From contig CM070717.1 of the NCBI GenBank assembly GCA_036346275.1, positions 5,267,178 to 5,331,177 of the forward strand: a stretch of DNA of 64,000 bases. The letters run 5' to 3'. A model generated the notes under the pieces. It saw only the letters and a program-made list of their open reading frames with translations. It was not told the DNA's origin and ran no database searches. Position 1 is the first letter of the stretch. Each line of letters opens with the position of its first letter. Below, piece after piece: positions 12,661 to 23,132 of this stretch. This DNA is from Otatea glauca (taxonomy: Eukaryota; Streptophyta; Magnoliopsida; Poales; Poaceae). A program made the translations under genes and the position numbers.

Positions 12661-14244
12661 TCACGAAATATTTAGGGACCCAAATGGCCCTAGGAATAGC
12701 AATTTTGGGTAAACTAACATTTCTAGCAAATAATTTGCTACACTTGTCCTCTCTAAGCACATGATTAACATTTTTATGAAAATGCTTAAAGGACTTAGAA
12801 TTTCTAGCAAATTGTTTGCATTTTTTTGAGTGGTCTTAGGAGTACTAACATATCTAGCAAACACATTTCTAGTTTTACTCTTCCTAAGCAAATAAATATC
12901 ATTATTTTGCAAGCATTTAGGAGAATTGATAAATTTGGCAAACACATTACCATTTTTGTCTTTCCTAAGCAAATAATGATCATTTACAAGAGTTGACTTA
13001 GGAGTGTTACCTAAGGGATATTGTTTACCAATGTGTCCTTTTTCCCGGCAATTGAAGCAAGTTCAACCGTTATGACCTCTTTTGATTTTCTTGACTTGCT
13101 CAATACCGGTTTGCCTCAAGGTTGATGGTTGTGACTTGAATTCCACTTTGTTAGGGCATACAGAGGCGAGATGTCCCTTCTCCTGGCATCCATTGATGAT
13201 CTTCGTGTGTCTCACATTGTGCCTTGTCTTACTATTTTCCTTCTTGTAAAAGTAGCCAATCCCTCTCTTGTCTTGCGAGCGTTGCTTGCTTAGAATGTCG
13301 TAGAAGGTGGCCTTTCCTTTATAGCACTTTTCTAAGTCACTTCTCAATTGAGTGACTTGTTTCTTGAGCTCTTTGTTCTCCTCTACTAGATTAGTCTCTA
13401 AGCACATAAAGGAACTTGAAACAATTTCATTAGAGCAACAAAGCATATCAATTAAATCCTTACAAAAGGTGGACATATTGACTTTAGATGAAATGCAAGA
13501 ATTAATATTTAAGCATGACAAATTATCAATTAAATCACATTGAATTCCTATGTCTACTCTTGGCTTAATGAGTTCCTTGAGGAGAAGAGACTCATGCTCA
13601 CTTTTGAGCGTATTATAATCATTTTGATGTGAGTCATGCTCAAGCTTCAAAATCTTATATTTAGACTTTTCTCTCCCAAGATACTCATTGAGCTCCTCTA
13701 ACATATTCAACAAATTATCATAAGAGGGTTCATCATCATCATCATCACTTACCCCAATTTTACCTTTTGCCATAAAGTAACGCGATAGAAGAGATAGAAT
13801 GGTAGGCTCATCATCGCTTGAGGTAGAAGTTGAGATCGATGGTATTGTCGGTTCTTCATCAATTGAGATAGAACTTGAGGTTTCATCTTTCAATGCCCAT
13901 TCTTCTATGCAATTCTCACTTAGGGATGTGGACATGTCATATAAATCTTCCAGCTTTGTCCACATCTCATGAGCGCTATTGAGATTGTATATTTTATTAA
14001 ATACATATACGCTCAAAACACTAAATAAAATGTTAGTGGCTTGAGTGTCGAGATGTAGGCATTTCTCTTCTCCTTTAGTTGGAGCAAATTCATTCAATCG
14101 AAGAGAAAAGTCCACATCTATGATCCACCATATTTGCGGGCTCATGGATTTAAAATGAGAAATCATAAATAATTTCCATAACGCATAATTTGAGCCATCA
14201 AAAATATGTGAATCAATGTAGTCCACTAAACCACTAGTCGCCAT
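12661..14244 (-). pseudogene. Gag of element C
   Basis: An ATG at 14244, 57 nt after the LTR, opens a 393-codon frame. Residues 1-100 show the copia gag start (FDGSNYALWKLFMISHFKSM, then a TNILFSVLSVYVFNKI helix region). Residues 130-190 are acidic and serine-rich, 200-320 are coiled-coil-like (KELKKQVTQLRSDLEKC). A zinc-knuckle-like GCQEKGHLASVCP lies near 360. A TGA at 13063 stops the frame just before a second knuckle (CFNCREKGHIGKQY, last Cys changed to Tyr). The frame then continues to 12661 with two imperfect repeats of an LLRK...NVFA unit. The gag is therefore broken once and its second knuckle is damaged. Coat/packaging function is inferred from family knowledge. Confidence 0.75.
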
Positions 14245-14300
14245 CCTTACTCTCTAGGCGGTAAAGCCTAATAAATGAGAGACCAAACTCTGATACCACT

Positions 14301-15144
14301 TGTAAGATCGAGGATGCCGACTAGAGGGGGTGAATAGGCGGCTTTAAAATTTTCTTCTACGATTAATTAAAATCTCGCTAAGTACCCTTATATTAAAACC
14401 AAGATGATAATAGATGCGAAGCGATAAACTAAGATTTTGACAATTAAACCCTAAGTCAACTAGGCTCACTAAGTGCACTAGCTAATTATGTCTCTAACAA
14501 GAATATGCAATCCTAAAGACAATCAAGCAATTTAATTCTAAGAATGTAAATTGCAACAATATAAATAAGAATTGTAAGAAAGCTCAAAGAGACACACCGA
14601 TGTTTTATCGTGGTGTTTGGAGACTTGCCGGTCTCCTAGGATCCATGTTGAGGCAAGCCCAAACCACTTTGGACCGGCTCCACGAATTGAGCACCCGTCT
14701 CGATTCCACTAGTGGTAGCTCTTTCTCCCTCCGGGTAGGTGAGCTCTGACTTTCACAACTTTATCGGGCCTTCTCACAATCTCCTTGAGAAGGTCACCGC
14801 GCATGACGTCTCCACACGTCGTCTAGGTGTCGGCAAACACCAAGAGTAACAAGTCAAGCCTCTAGCTTGAGCTCCACCAAGTACAACACATGTACAATGG
14901 TGATCACCGAGTGCAACACATGCACAAGGCACCCCTCAAGTGCAATACATACTCAAGAGACTCTCAATCCTCTCCAAAATGCAACACATGCAAACAGGGC
15001 TCACTCTTAGCTCAAAAAAGAAATAAAAGAGAACAACACATGCACACAACTCCCAAAAACCTTCCTCAAGGTCAGCAATGACTAAATTCCATCCCCAAGG
15101 CTCCTTTGATAGCCTTCCCAAAGAAAACTAGCCGTTAGGGGGCA
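14301..15144 (-). repeat. 5' LTR of element C, truncated
   Basis: It matches 6215-7060 with scattered substitutions and then stops. The next bases (GAGATGGCG) belong to element B. It is followed inward by the PBS at 14287-14298. Confidence 0.75.
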
Positions 15145-15642
15145 GAGATGGCGTGCAGAGATTTTTATTTTCTGAATAGAATTTGAGGAGGATTTGAAGT
15201 GACTCAACAGTGATGCTAACCTACCCTAAAAAATTTTGAGAAAAATCATGGTAGTAGCCCACTAAATGTAGTTTCTATTTTCTTTGGTTTCATCTTATTC
15301 CATATTGTGGTTTGCAAACAGTAAATCCTCAAATTTGATTTTTTTAAATAGTGTTTGAATTTTTAAGCTATTAAAATTATGTGCAAAAATTTTGGAAAAA
15401 TTATATTATTCATATTTTGTGTTCTAGTATTTTAAAAACTTATTTTCTATAGCCTGATGTTTGGGATTTATGTGAGTTTCTTTTATGTGCTTTGTTTGAC
15501 CCTTTTTTAAAGATATTACTTTAATAAAGAAGTTTAGGAAATGAAGACAAAACTCCAAAAATAAACCCAATAAGAAGTATATAATGCAAAAAAGATCAAA
15601 GCATGCCACTTTATTTAATTTCTCAAGTTTTGGGATGTTACA
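15145..15642 (-). repeat. Element B, right part (probable solo LTR)
   Basis: On the minus strand this begins TGTAACATCCCAAAACTTGAG, a common start of grass gypsy LTRs, placed exactly at the break in the copia A integrase. It continues AT-rich and non-coding to the edge of element C. See 5744-6214 for the other part. Confidence 0.55.
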
Positions 15643-15647
15643 AATAA

Positions 15648-18080
15648 TCATGAAATACTTTTGAGGTCAACTCTCTAGCATTGTCCATTTGAATAGACTT
15701 GATCCTTTCTTTTAGAAAGGTGGCTCTTAATAATTTGGGTAATTAATTTAGCAAAAGCATGATTCATAGTAGATAAGAGACATAAATGGAACCATCTAGT
15801 AGAAGCATTTATCAGTACCATAAAATTTCTTAAAAGGCCCAACAGGGGCTGGATATGTCCACATATATCACATTGAATTCTCTCCAAAAAATTTAGTTAT
15901 TCTTCCCTAACTTTTTAGGTAAAAGATCTAACTATGAGCTTTCCTATAGCACAAACAGTACATAAGAAATCTTTATGTCTACGAAAGTCTTTATGCTATA
16001 GCCAGCAGAATTATTAAATATTCTTCTCATTCATATTCAACTCAGGATAACCCAGTCGTTCTGCTAGATCTTAAATATTTCTGGGCTTTCATCGCAACAC
16101 AAACTTCAGGTTTTATATGTGTATAGTATAACCCAGAGAAGAAGGAATGAAGTTTTTCAACCACACGTTTATTACACCCATTAAACTTGGTCATGAGTAG
16201 GTATTGTGTACCATCCGCATTCTTTGTCTCCATATGGAAACGATTCAGACCAATGTCTTTAAAACTTAAAGGGATGATAGTCATAATATTTCCAATTCAC
16301 TTTGTGTGGTACAACTATCTTCTAGACAGATTTCTTCCTCTACCATTAGATTATACTTTGTTCAATATTAGAAGTATGATTTAACAATGAAACAATTGTT
16401 ACATCAGGAATAGATTATAGAATATAGAACAAGCATAGCACCAGGGTTCAACTTATCGAAATCGCGATTTTCGACGGGTATGTGATTTTCGATTATCCCA
16501 AAAAATTGGTGGAAAATCGCCAGAAACCGAAGGTTACGAAATCAAATTTTTTTGTAAACAAATTAAAAAAATCAAAAATTGACTGATATTCACTAATAAT
16601 CATGAAATTGCTTGGCAATATTTGCCTTGATATCGACTAACCAAGTGAACTTCTTCGACGGTCGATTTTTTGCGCGATTTTCGCTCGATATTCATCGATA
16701 ATCGCGATATTTGCATCGCATAAAATTTTTCAAATTTTTGAATCTTTTGAATTCTTTGTTTGAATTTAACCAGTTTACTTACCGGTATTAGATACCGTAC
16801 TAGCTCGATAAGGTCAATAATCGTGATATTCGAGTGATTATCGACGATATTGCGAACCCTGAATAGCACAATTAATCAAATATCTGGGAAATAGGTATTT
16901 ATTCAATATTAAATGATAATCTCTCAACAGGAGTGTAGACCAAATGTTTATTTAGGAGCTAGGACTAAACTGATAAGGAGACTTATAAGGAATATGTGAC
17001 ATCGACTAGCAAAGTGAAGAAATACTTAGGAGACTAATCCAGGTCTCTATATGAGTCGAATGTTTCCTTCTGGGACTCCTCAAACTCAATAATTTCAATA
17101 ACCATGCCATCAAACTTCTCAGCGTCCATATCAACAAAAGGTTGAACGGTGAAGTATAACACAACATTGTTTCCCTAGGTCTTATTGAATTTTCTAGTGG
17201 ATTGCATGTAAAGGTCTACCACATGCTTCGGGATGAGATAGTTACATGACCAATGGCCATTGCATCCTTACATAAAGTAGGATTATGTAGGAGTTTGCAA
17301 TCTTGTTAGCCGAGTCTTGCTTCTGGAAGCCCCCTGACCCTTTACCTTTACTTTTTCACTATGGATTGCCTCTTGCCCTATCTGATATGCCATTTTTCCA
17401 CTTATCCCCTTTATTCCTTTGGCCCTTTCTGTGGCCATAGCTATTGCTAGCCTGCTGAGCATTTGCATGTGCTTGGGCATTGCATGACTCCCATTAGGAA
17501 GTACGAGATGATTATTCACCAGGAGTTCATCATGCTTTTCTGCTTCTAGCAAAATGCATATAAGCTCGGAGTACTTTTGGTACTTAGCATGACGATACTA
17601 TTACAACAGTATTCTCATATTGGGGTGGAAAGTGCATAATGCCTTGTCGATCATTTTAGCATCAGTAACTTTTTGGTTACAGAACGTTAGTTCAGTGAAA
17701 AGCTTGAGCATGGCAAAGTTATTTGCTGCCACAGCCTTTAAAATCCAGAAAGTGCGGGAAGATTCATTTGCGTTGTGCTTCTGGCAACAGGATGGATCTT
17801 TGCTGGTTATATATTTTTCCTTTAGGGAATTCAAAAATACCAGATGGTCATCTTTCATCAAATATTCGGCCTTTAGGTCTGCATGAAGATGGTGCCTCAG
17901 GAAGTGCAGAGCCGCACACGTGACGGCTATGGGAAGAGTAGGGGTACCAGCTTCAGGCTGGGAAAACAGCTTCTCTAAAGAATTGAGCTATCAGATTAAT
18001 CTCGGTATCCATTGCCCAGGTGAGATAATTGCTGTCATTCAGGGTAAGCTCGATAAATTCCCTCTTGCGATGTCCAACAT
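15648..18080 (-). pseudogene. Copia A gag to integrase N-part
   Basis: Gag starts at an ATG at 18080 (LNDSNYLTWAMDTEI in the N-part). It continues through LVFLNSLKEKY and FHPNMRILL at 17861-17601 and a MLEAEKHDELLVNNHL segment at 17552-17283. The pre-integrase region (HMETKNADGTQYLLMTKF) is at 16284-16042. The integrase core start (IQCDICGHIQPL, FMVLINASTRWFHLCLLST) is at 15887-15675, then SIQMDNA just before the break at 15643. Several frameshifts and stops are present, and a 420-bp MITE sits between gag and integrase. This is the upstream half of the gene that resumes at 5743. Confidence 0.75.
16442..16861. mobile_element. hAT-type MITE with 8-bp target duplication
   Basis: The termini CAGGGTTC and GAACCCTG are perfect inverted repeats. 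The flanks CATAGCAC and AATAGCAC match at 7 of 8 bases, the TSD length of hAT elements. The 420-bp interior is rich in short 'tcgataatcgcgat'-like palindromes and has no transposase. It sits inside copia A and so is younger than A. Confidence 0.85.
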
Positions 18081-18180
18081 ATCCTATTTCAATTTATGCA
18101 AAATGACTTTTACTACTGGAAAAATCAATATATTGCATGCTCACTCTTCAATCAGTAAATCTTGGTCTATATCTATTTAG

Positions 18181-18552
18181 TAGGTAATTATCTAAATTTC
18201 CTCAGAGTTTTTCTAGCAATTTCCATAGTTTTTACTAATTATCAAAGCAATTTTCAAAATTAATAAATAATAGAAAATAAATTTCAATATATATAAACAT
18301 GGAATTATGCTAGGATAATAAATTCAGAGATATAGATCTTTCAAATATGCTAGATAAAATTTTCCTAGCATTTTTCATAATTTTCTGTTAATTACGAAGC
18401 AATTTTTAGAATTACCGAATAACAGAAAAATTAATTACAGCATATGTTAATCATAGAATAATGCTAAGAAAATAAATGCACATGCATGAAGCTCCCAATA
18501 TGCTATCTAGAATTTTCTAGAATTTTTCTAGCATTTTTCACAACTGTTAAGT
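18181..18552. repeat. Diverged tandem repeat in copia A leader
   Basis: Two and a fraction units of about 160 bp each begin tttt-c-tagca-ttt (near 18210, 18365 and 18520). They share 'attacgaagcaattttnaaaatta', 'ataatgcta-g-aataaat' and 'atatgctag' blocks. The array is AT-rich, non-coding and well diverged. It ends where the gag of gypsy E begins. Confidence 0.55.
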
Positions 18553-18582
18553 GAGTTATTTGAAATCAGACAATCGGGCATA

Positions 18583-19122
18583 GTGGAGGAGTACAAAACA
18601 AAGTTTGAAGAACTCATGTATGACATATCTATGCATAACCCATACTATGATGAAGAGCTATTTGTATCTCATTTTGCGAATGGGTTGAAACCGGAGCTAA
18701 GGGATCAAGTTCAAGCACAAGTTCCAAATTCAGTTGATCAGGCTATTATATTGGCTCGGGTGCAGCAAAACATATATGGGAGGGGTAAGTTTTGGAAAAC
18801 CAAAGTAGCTAGTAACACCAAGAATGACAGTACTCAAAATGGCTTGAAGATGGGGCAAGGAGAATTATGGAGAGCAAGGCAATTAAGAGAATATCTACGA
18901 ACTAATGGCTTGTGTTATCAGTGTGGAGAAAAATATGATCCTACTCATCAGTTACACTGCAAGAAGAAGGTTCAAGCACAAGTGCAAGCAATGGTTGTGG
19001 AGGAACAAGGCGAGGTACTGTCGGATGAAGTATTGGACACTTTGGAGACTACAGATAGGGGCAGTGAAGACACGTTTCAAGTGTCCATTAATGCTTTAGC
19101 AGGTACTGAAGACACAAAATAG
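18583..19122 (+). pseudogene. Gypsy E gag, C-terminal part
   Basis: The frame is open from upstream of 18583 (LFEIRQSGIVEEYK) without a real start, because the element is truncated. MEEYKTKFEELMYDI...FVSHFANGLKPELRDQV matches the retrotransposon gag domain. A CYQCGEKYDPTHQLHC zinc knuckle lies about 110-125 codons in. The C-terminus is acidic and leads into protease by a one-base frame change at 19122. Family knowledge gives the role of capsid/nucleocapsid. This copy is not functional. Confidence 0.8.
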
Positions 19123-19508
19123 TGAGATTATTGGCATTAGTGAAGAATCGGGTTATGTTGGTTTTGGTGGACTCCGACAGCTCGCATAGCTTCATTAATT
19201 TGAATTTCTTACAAAAAATTAATTATAAATCACAGAAAACAAAAGTAGTACAAGTAAAAGTAGCTAATGGAGAATTATTATCTTGTGATAGTTGGCTACC
19301 CAAAATAGAATGGTGGACTCAAGGGTACACATTTCAAACTGACTTGAAAGTGCTAGAACTAAGTGGATTTGACGCAGTGCTGGGAATGGATTGGTTCAAA
19401 ACACATAGTCCAATGATGTGTAATTGGAAAGATAAAACATTGAAGTTTGAGCATAGAGGTAAACAAATTTTTTGCAAGGCATTCGGAATTCGGCAGAAAC
19501 TGAATTGA
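19122..19508 (+). pseudogene. Gypsy E aspartic protease
   Basis: The frame includes VMLVLVDSDSSHSFIN, the retroviral-type protease active-site region, where the usual Asp-Ser-Gly reads Asp-Ser-Asp, and the downstream GFDAVLGMDWFKTHSP motif. It would have cut the gag-pol polyprotein. The altered active-site triplet and the flanking frame breaks show decay. A stop at 19506-19508 separates it from the RT. Confidence 0.75.
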
Positions 19509-19756
19509 AGTCAGTAACTAGTGATCAGTTGGACAAGTGGAGAAAAAGTAGTAATATTCTGGCTCTGGCATTGGTAGAACACCAAGTGGAACAACTGGAG
19601 GATATGATTCCAGTCGAGGTAACAGCAGTCTTACAGTAGTTTGACAGTGTTTTCAGGGAACTGCAAGGATTACCCCCAAAGAGATCTTATGATCACACTA
19701 TATCTTTACTGCCTGGATCAACTCTAGTAAATTGTAGACTGTATAGATATTCACCA

Positions 19757-20930
19757 TTGCATAAAAATGAGATCGGAAGGCAAGTTTCAGAAATGATGGC
19801 TTCGGGCATAATTATATCAAGTGTCAGTCCATTTGCATCTCCGGTCTTATTAGTAAGCAAAAAAGATGGTTCATGGCGGTTTTGTGTCGATTATCATCGG
19901 CTCAACGATTTGACAATCAAGAACAAATTCCCTATGCCGGTTGTTGATGAATTTTTGGACGAGTTGGTACGGACAAAATATTTTTCTAAACTAATTCCCT
20001 ATCACCAAATATGAATGAATGAAAAAGATGAGTTCAAGATTGCATTTAAAACTCACCAGGGCCATTATCAATTTAGGGTGATGCCATTTGGCTTAACTAA
20101 TGTTCCCGCAACATTTCAGTATGTGATGAACTCAATTTTGGTGCCATATCTTCGAAAATTTGTACTCGTCTTTATTGATGATATTTTGGTTTACAGTCCA
20201 GACTTATTGTCTCATTCTCGGCATTTGGCAGCTGTGCTCAGTACATTGAAACATCACCAACTTTTTATCAAAAGGTCTAAGTGCACTTTTGCTCAGAACC
20301 AGTTGGAGTATCTTGGCCACATCATCTTCAGTGAAGGAGTAGCAACAAACCCAAAGAAGACACATGCAATGATCAATTGGCCTCGGCCTACAAATGTGTC
20401 GAGTTAAGGGGATTTTTGGGTCATACGGGATATTATCAGAAGTTTGTCAAGAATTATGGGGTTATAGCTAAATCACTCACAAATTTGCTTAAGATAAAGG
20501 CATTTAACTGGGATCAGCATGCAGAAGAAGCCTTTGTTCAGTTGAAGCAAGCTATGTCTTCTACTCCAGTCCTTAAATTGCCGGATTTCGATCAAGCTTT
20601 TGAAATAGAAATAGATGCTTGCGATGTTGGGGTTGGAGCAGTATTGTTGCAACAAAATCATCTTGTAGCTTTCTTTAGCAAAGCTTTAAGCAAAGTGCAT
20701 CAAGGTTTGTCTATTTACGAGAAAGAGTTTTTGGCCGTCATGCTGGCGGTAGATCGTTGGAGATCGTATTTTTAGCGTCAAGAATTCATAATCAGAACTG
20801 ATCACCGAAGTCTGTGCTACTTGGATGATCAACAATTACAGTCTCACATGCAGAGAAAAGCAATGACACAGCTCATGGGACTATAATTCAAAATTCTTTA
20901 CAAAAAAGGAAAAGAGAATGTGGTAGTAGA
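19757..20930 (+). pseudogene. Gypsy E reverse transcriptase and RNase H
   Basis: 19757-20014 carries PFASPVLLVSKKDGSWRFCVDY and LNDLTIKNKFPMPVVDE. A TGA at 20012 (probably from CGA) interrupts it. 20015-20407 continues in the same frame with VMPFGLTNVPATFQ and the catalytic FIDDILVYS. A frameshift near 20395 moves to the frame of 20377-20775, the thumb (LRGFLGHTGYYQKFV) and RNase H (IEIDACDVGVGAVLLQ, IYEKEFLAVMLAV). Further stops lie at 20775 and 20884, and DALSRVGQ ends the RNase H region at about 20945. DNA synthesis and RNA removal are the family functions. Confidence 0.85.
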
Positions 20931-21016
20931 CGCTTTGTCACGGGTGGGACAGTTGATGGCATTGCAAACCAAATCAGAAGTACAGCTGGCTTGTGTTCAA
21001 GAAGTGATCAACTCAT

Positions 21017-21946
21017 ATGTTACAAATGGAGATGCACAACAAAAGCTCACTCAATTGGCACTACATAGCCCAGATGGTAATGGGTTCAGTCTACACCATT
21101 CAGCAGCACGATAGAATATGGATCGGATACAACTCAGCATTGCGTACCAGATTAATTACATTATTTCATTCAAGTGCAATCGATGGCCACTATGGAGTGC
21201 AAGCAACATATCAAAGGATTAAGAAATTATTTTGCTGGAAAGGGTTGAAACAAGATGCGGAGGATTTTGTTAAGCAATGTGACATCTGCCAATAGGCTAA
21301 AGGGGAAAAGACCAAGTCAACCGGACTACTGCAACCACTGCCAATTCCTTCATCGGCTTGGCAGGAAATTACAATGGATTTCATAGAGGGTTTACCCATG
21401 TCTGAAGGATGTAATGTCATCATGGTGGTGGTGGACCGATTCTCCAAATTTGCTCATTTTCTGGGATTAAGACATCTATTTACAGCACAGAAGGTGGCTC
21501 AGTTATTTTTGGAGCAAACTGCTCGATTACATGGCATGTCAACATCCATCACTTCCGATCGAGAAAAAATATTTACCAATGCCTTTTGGAAAGAGTTGTT
21601 CAAATCTTTAGATACAAAATTGCAGTATAGCACGGCATACCATCCTAAAACGGATGGGCAAAGTGAGAGAGTCAACCAATGTGTGGAAATGTATTTAAGG
21701 TGCATTGTTCAAGATGTGTCAAGTAAATGGAGGAAATGGTTAGCCTTGGCTGAGTTTTGGTATAACACCAGCTTTCACACATCTCTTGGTTGCTCACCAT
21801 TCAAAATATTGTATGGGTGTGAACATAATTATGGAACTATTCCTCCGGTGCTGTCGGAAGGATGTGAGGAAGTTAAGGAGGTTGTGCTGGAAGGACAAAA
21901 GCATACAGAGGTGGTCAAGCAACAATTAGTTGTAGCTCAAAATTGA
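21017..21946 (+). pseudogene. Gypsy E integrase
   Basis: An H2C2-type N-terminal region (DGHYGVQATYQRIKKLF, CDICQ) ends in a TAG at 21293 (from CAG). The DDE core follows from 21374: MDFIEGLPMSEG holds the first Asp, TSDREKIFTNAFW the second and TAYHPKTDGQSERVN the Glu. ALAEFWYNTSFHTS marks the core's end. A stop at 21944 separates it from the chromodomain. Confidence 0.85.
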
Positions 21947-22178
21947 ATGAAATGTCAAGCTAACAAGAATAGGCAAGAAAGACAACTTCAGGTTGGGGGA
22001 AAAGGTATTACTGAAGTTACAACCGTATGCACAATCATCGTTGGTAAATCGGTCATAACCCAAATTGACATATAAGTTCTATGGCCCATTCAAGATTGTG
22101 GAAAAGATTGGACAAGTGGCTTATAAATTGGATCTTCCTGTGTCAAGTTAAATTCATCCGGTATTCCATGTATCTTAG

Positions 22179-22490
22179 TTGAAACCATTTAATCCCAATT
22201 ATAGTCTAGTATTTTCAGAGCTACCAAAATTGGTCAGTCTGGATAGCAGTGCGATTGAACCCGAAGCAATCCTAGACAGAAGGCTAGTTAAGAAGGGGAA
22301 TTCAGCGAGAGTGCAGGTGTTCATCGGGTGGACTGGCATACCAGTTGAATTAGCTACTTGGGAGGACTTCAATGTCGTGCAGCATCGTTTTCCGACAGCA
22401 GTTGCTTGGGACAAGCAACATCTGAAGGACGAGGTGATGTCGCATATCGCAGGGAAGAAGACGATGAACAGAGAGAAGTCGGCAACCTGA
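22179..22490 (+). pseudogene. Gypsy E integrase tail with chromodomain
   Basis: The sequence PEAILDRRLVKKGNSARVQV, FIGWTGIPVELATWED and VVQHRFPTAVAWD is a chromodomain as found at the C-terminus of chromovirus integrases, where it steers insertion to particular chromatin. The aromatic W-x-G and ATWED motifs are intact. The TGA at 22488-22490 coincides with the probable TG start of the 3' LTR. Confidence 0.8.
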
Positions 22491-22660
22491 TACCGCTTGT
22501 CGACTTCCGTAAGTGCCAGTGGACAGTGATGATCAGTTGTGTAGGCGAAGGAAGATCCATCCAACAGTGAAATGACTGCAATAGTAAATATGAAAATACT
22601 GTAGCAGTAATTGTCGGCTTAATGACTGTTAAAAACGGGATTTCAGATGTATGGCGTAAG
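22488..22660 (+). repeat. 3' LTR of gypsy E, first part
   Basis: Starts TGATACCGC right after the chromodomain and runs to GTAAG, the target duplication of copia D. The second part is 26328-26541. The start is inferred from position and the TG dinucleotide. Confidence 0.5.
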
Positions 22661-22886
22661 TGTTAAGGAACCTCGCTATCGAATAGTCCGGGGTTCCCGA
22701 ACAGATCTAAAATTGGAGAACAGAAAGAGAGAGACACGTGTTTAGGGAGAGCGACAGCAGAATACTTTATTGCTTTCTGATTGCATGTACATAGGGGGGA
22801 CCCCCTCCTCCTTATATAGCGCTCGCCCAAGGTTTTGGCTAAGGGACCATCGTGGGCTTTTCATTGGGCCACGTGGTTTCCCAACA
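22661..22886 (-). repeat. 3' LTR of copia D (226 bp)
   Basis: TGTTAAGG to CCAACA; a minus-strand TATA (CTATATAAGG) lies near 22811-22820. Very similar to 26098-26322, with about 15 differences by eye. Confidence 0.9.
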
Positions 22887-23132
22887 CTCCCCCTTGGGCC
22901 CTTTGCCGCGAGATGCATATGCCTCATTAAAACTCCAGAAAAACCCAGTGGGAAAAATACTTGGAGAAAGAGTACATAGCATACGCTTATGTGTTGCACG
23001 AATTGTCTCTTTAAAACCTTATGCAAGAAAACTTCATGAAAAACTTGCTAAGGAAAAAGAGTACAATTCACCCATACTTCAATTGCTAATCTTCGAGATT
23101 CATGTTGGGTATTCAAAATTCATGTTCAAGAT

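Larger units (their letters stand above)
6215..15144 (-). mobile_element. Element C: gag-only SIRE/Maximus-like copia
   Basis: Two copies of an LTR-type sequence start TGTAAGATCGAGG at 6215 and 14301 and match closely for about 845 bp. A PBS (14287-14298, minus strand TGGTATCAGAGT) precedes a gag gene at 14244. A polypurine tract lies at 9495-9507. The interior has gag but no integrase, RT or RNase H, so the element is non-autonomous or heavily deleted. The left LTR is probably 3.3 kb. The right one is cut short at 15144 immediately after GGGGGCA. The flanks GTCAT and GAGAT do not make a convincing target duplication, in line with loss of the right end. Confidence 0.7.
2602..18552 (-). mobile_element. 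Copia element A, old, nested and 5'-truncated
   Basis: The two halves of one minus-strand copia lie on either side of a 9.9-kb insertion. The right half (15643-18080) encodes gag, the protease region and the start of integrase. The left half (2839-5743) resumes inside the same integrase and continues through reverse transcriptase and RNase H to a 3' LTR. The integrase reading frame stops at 15643 and continues at 5743 with a shared AATA at the joint. The element has many stops and frameshifts and no recognisable 5' LTR or PBS. Its 5' leader runs into the truncated gypsy element E near 18550. It also contains a hAT MITE (16442-16861). Confidence 0.8.

Noticed and set aside
6215..15144. Target duplication GTCAT/GAGAT for element C
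   Set aside because: Only three of five bases agree and the right LTR is truncated, so this is not evidence of a TSD.
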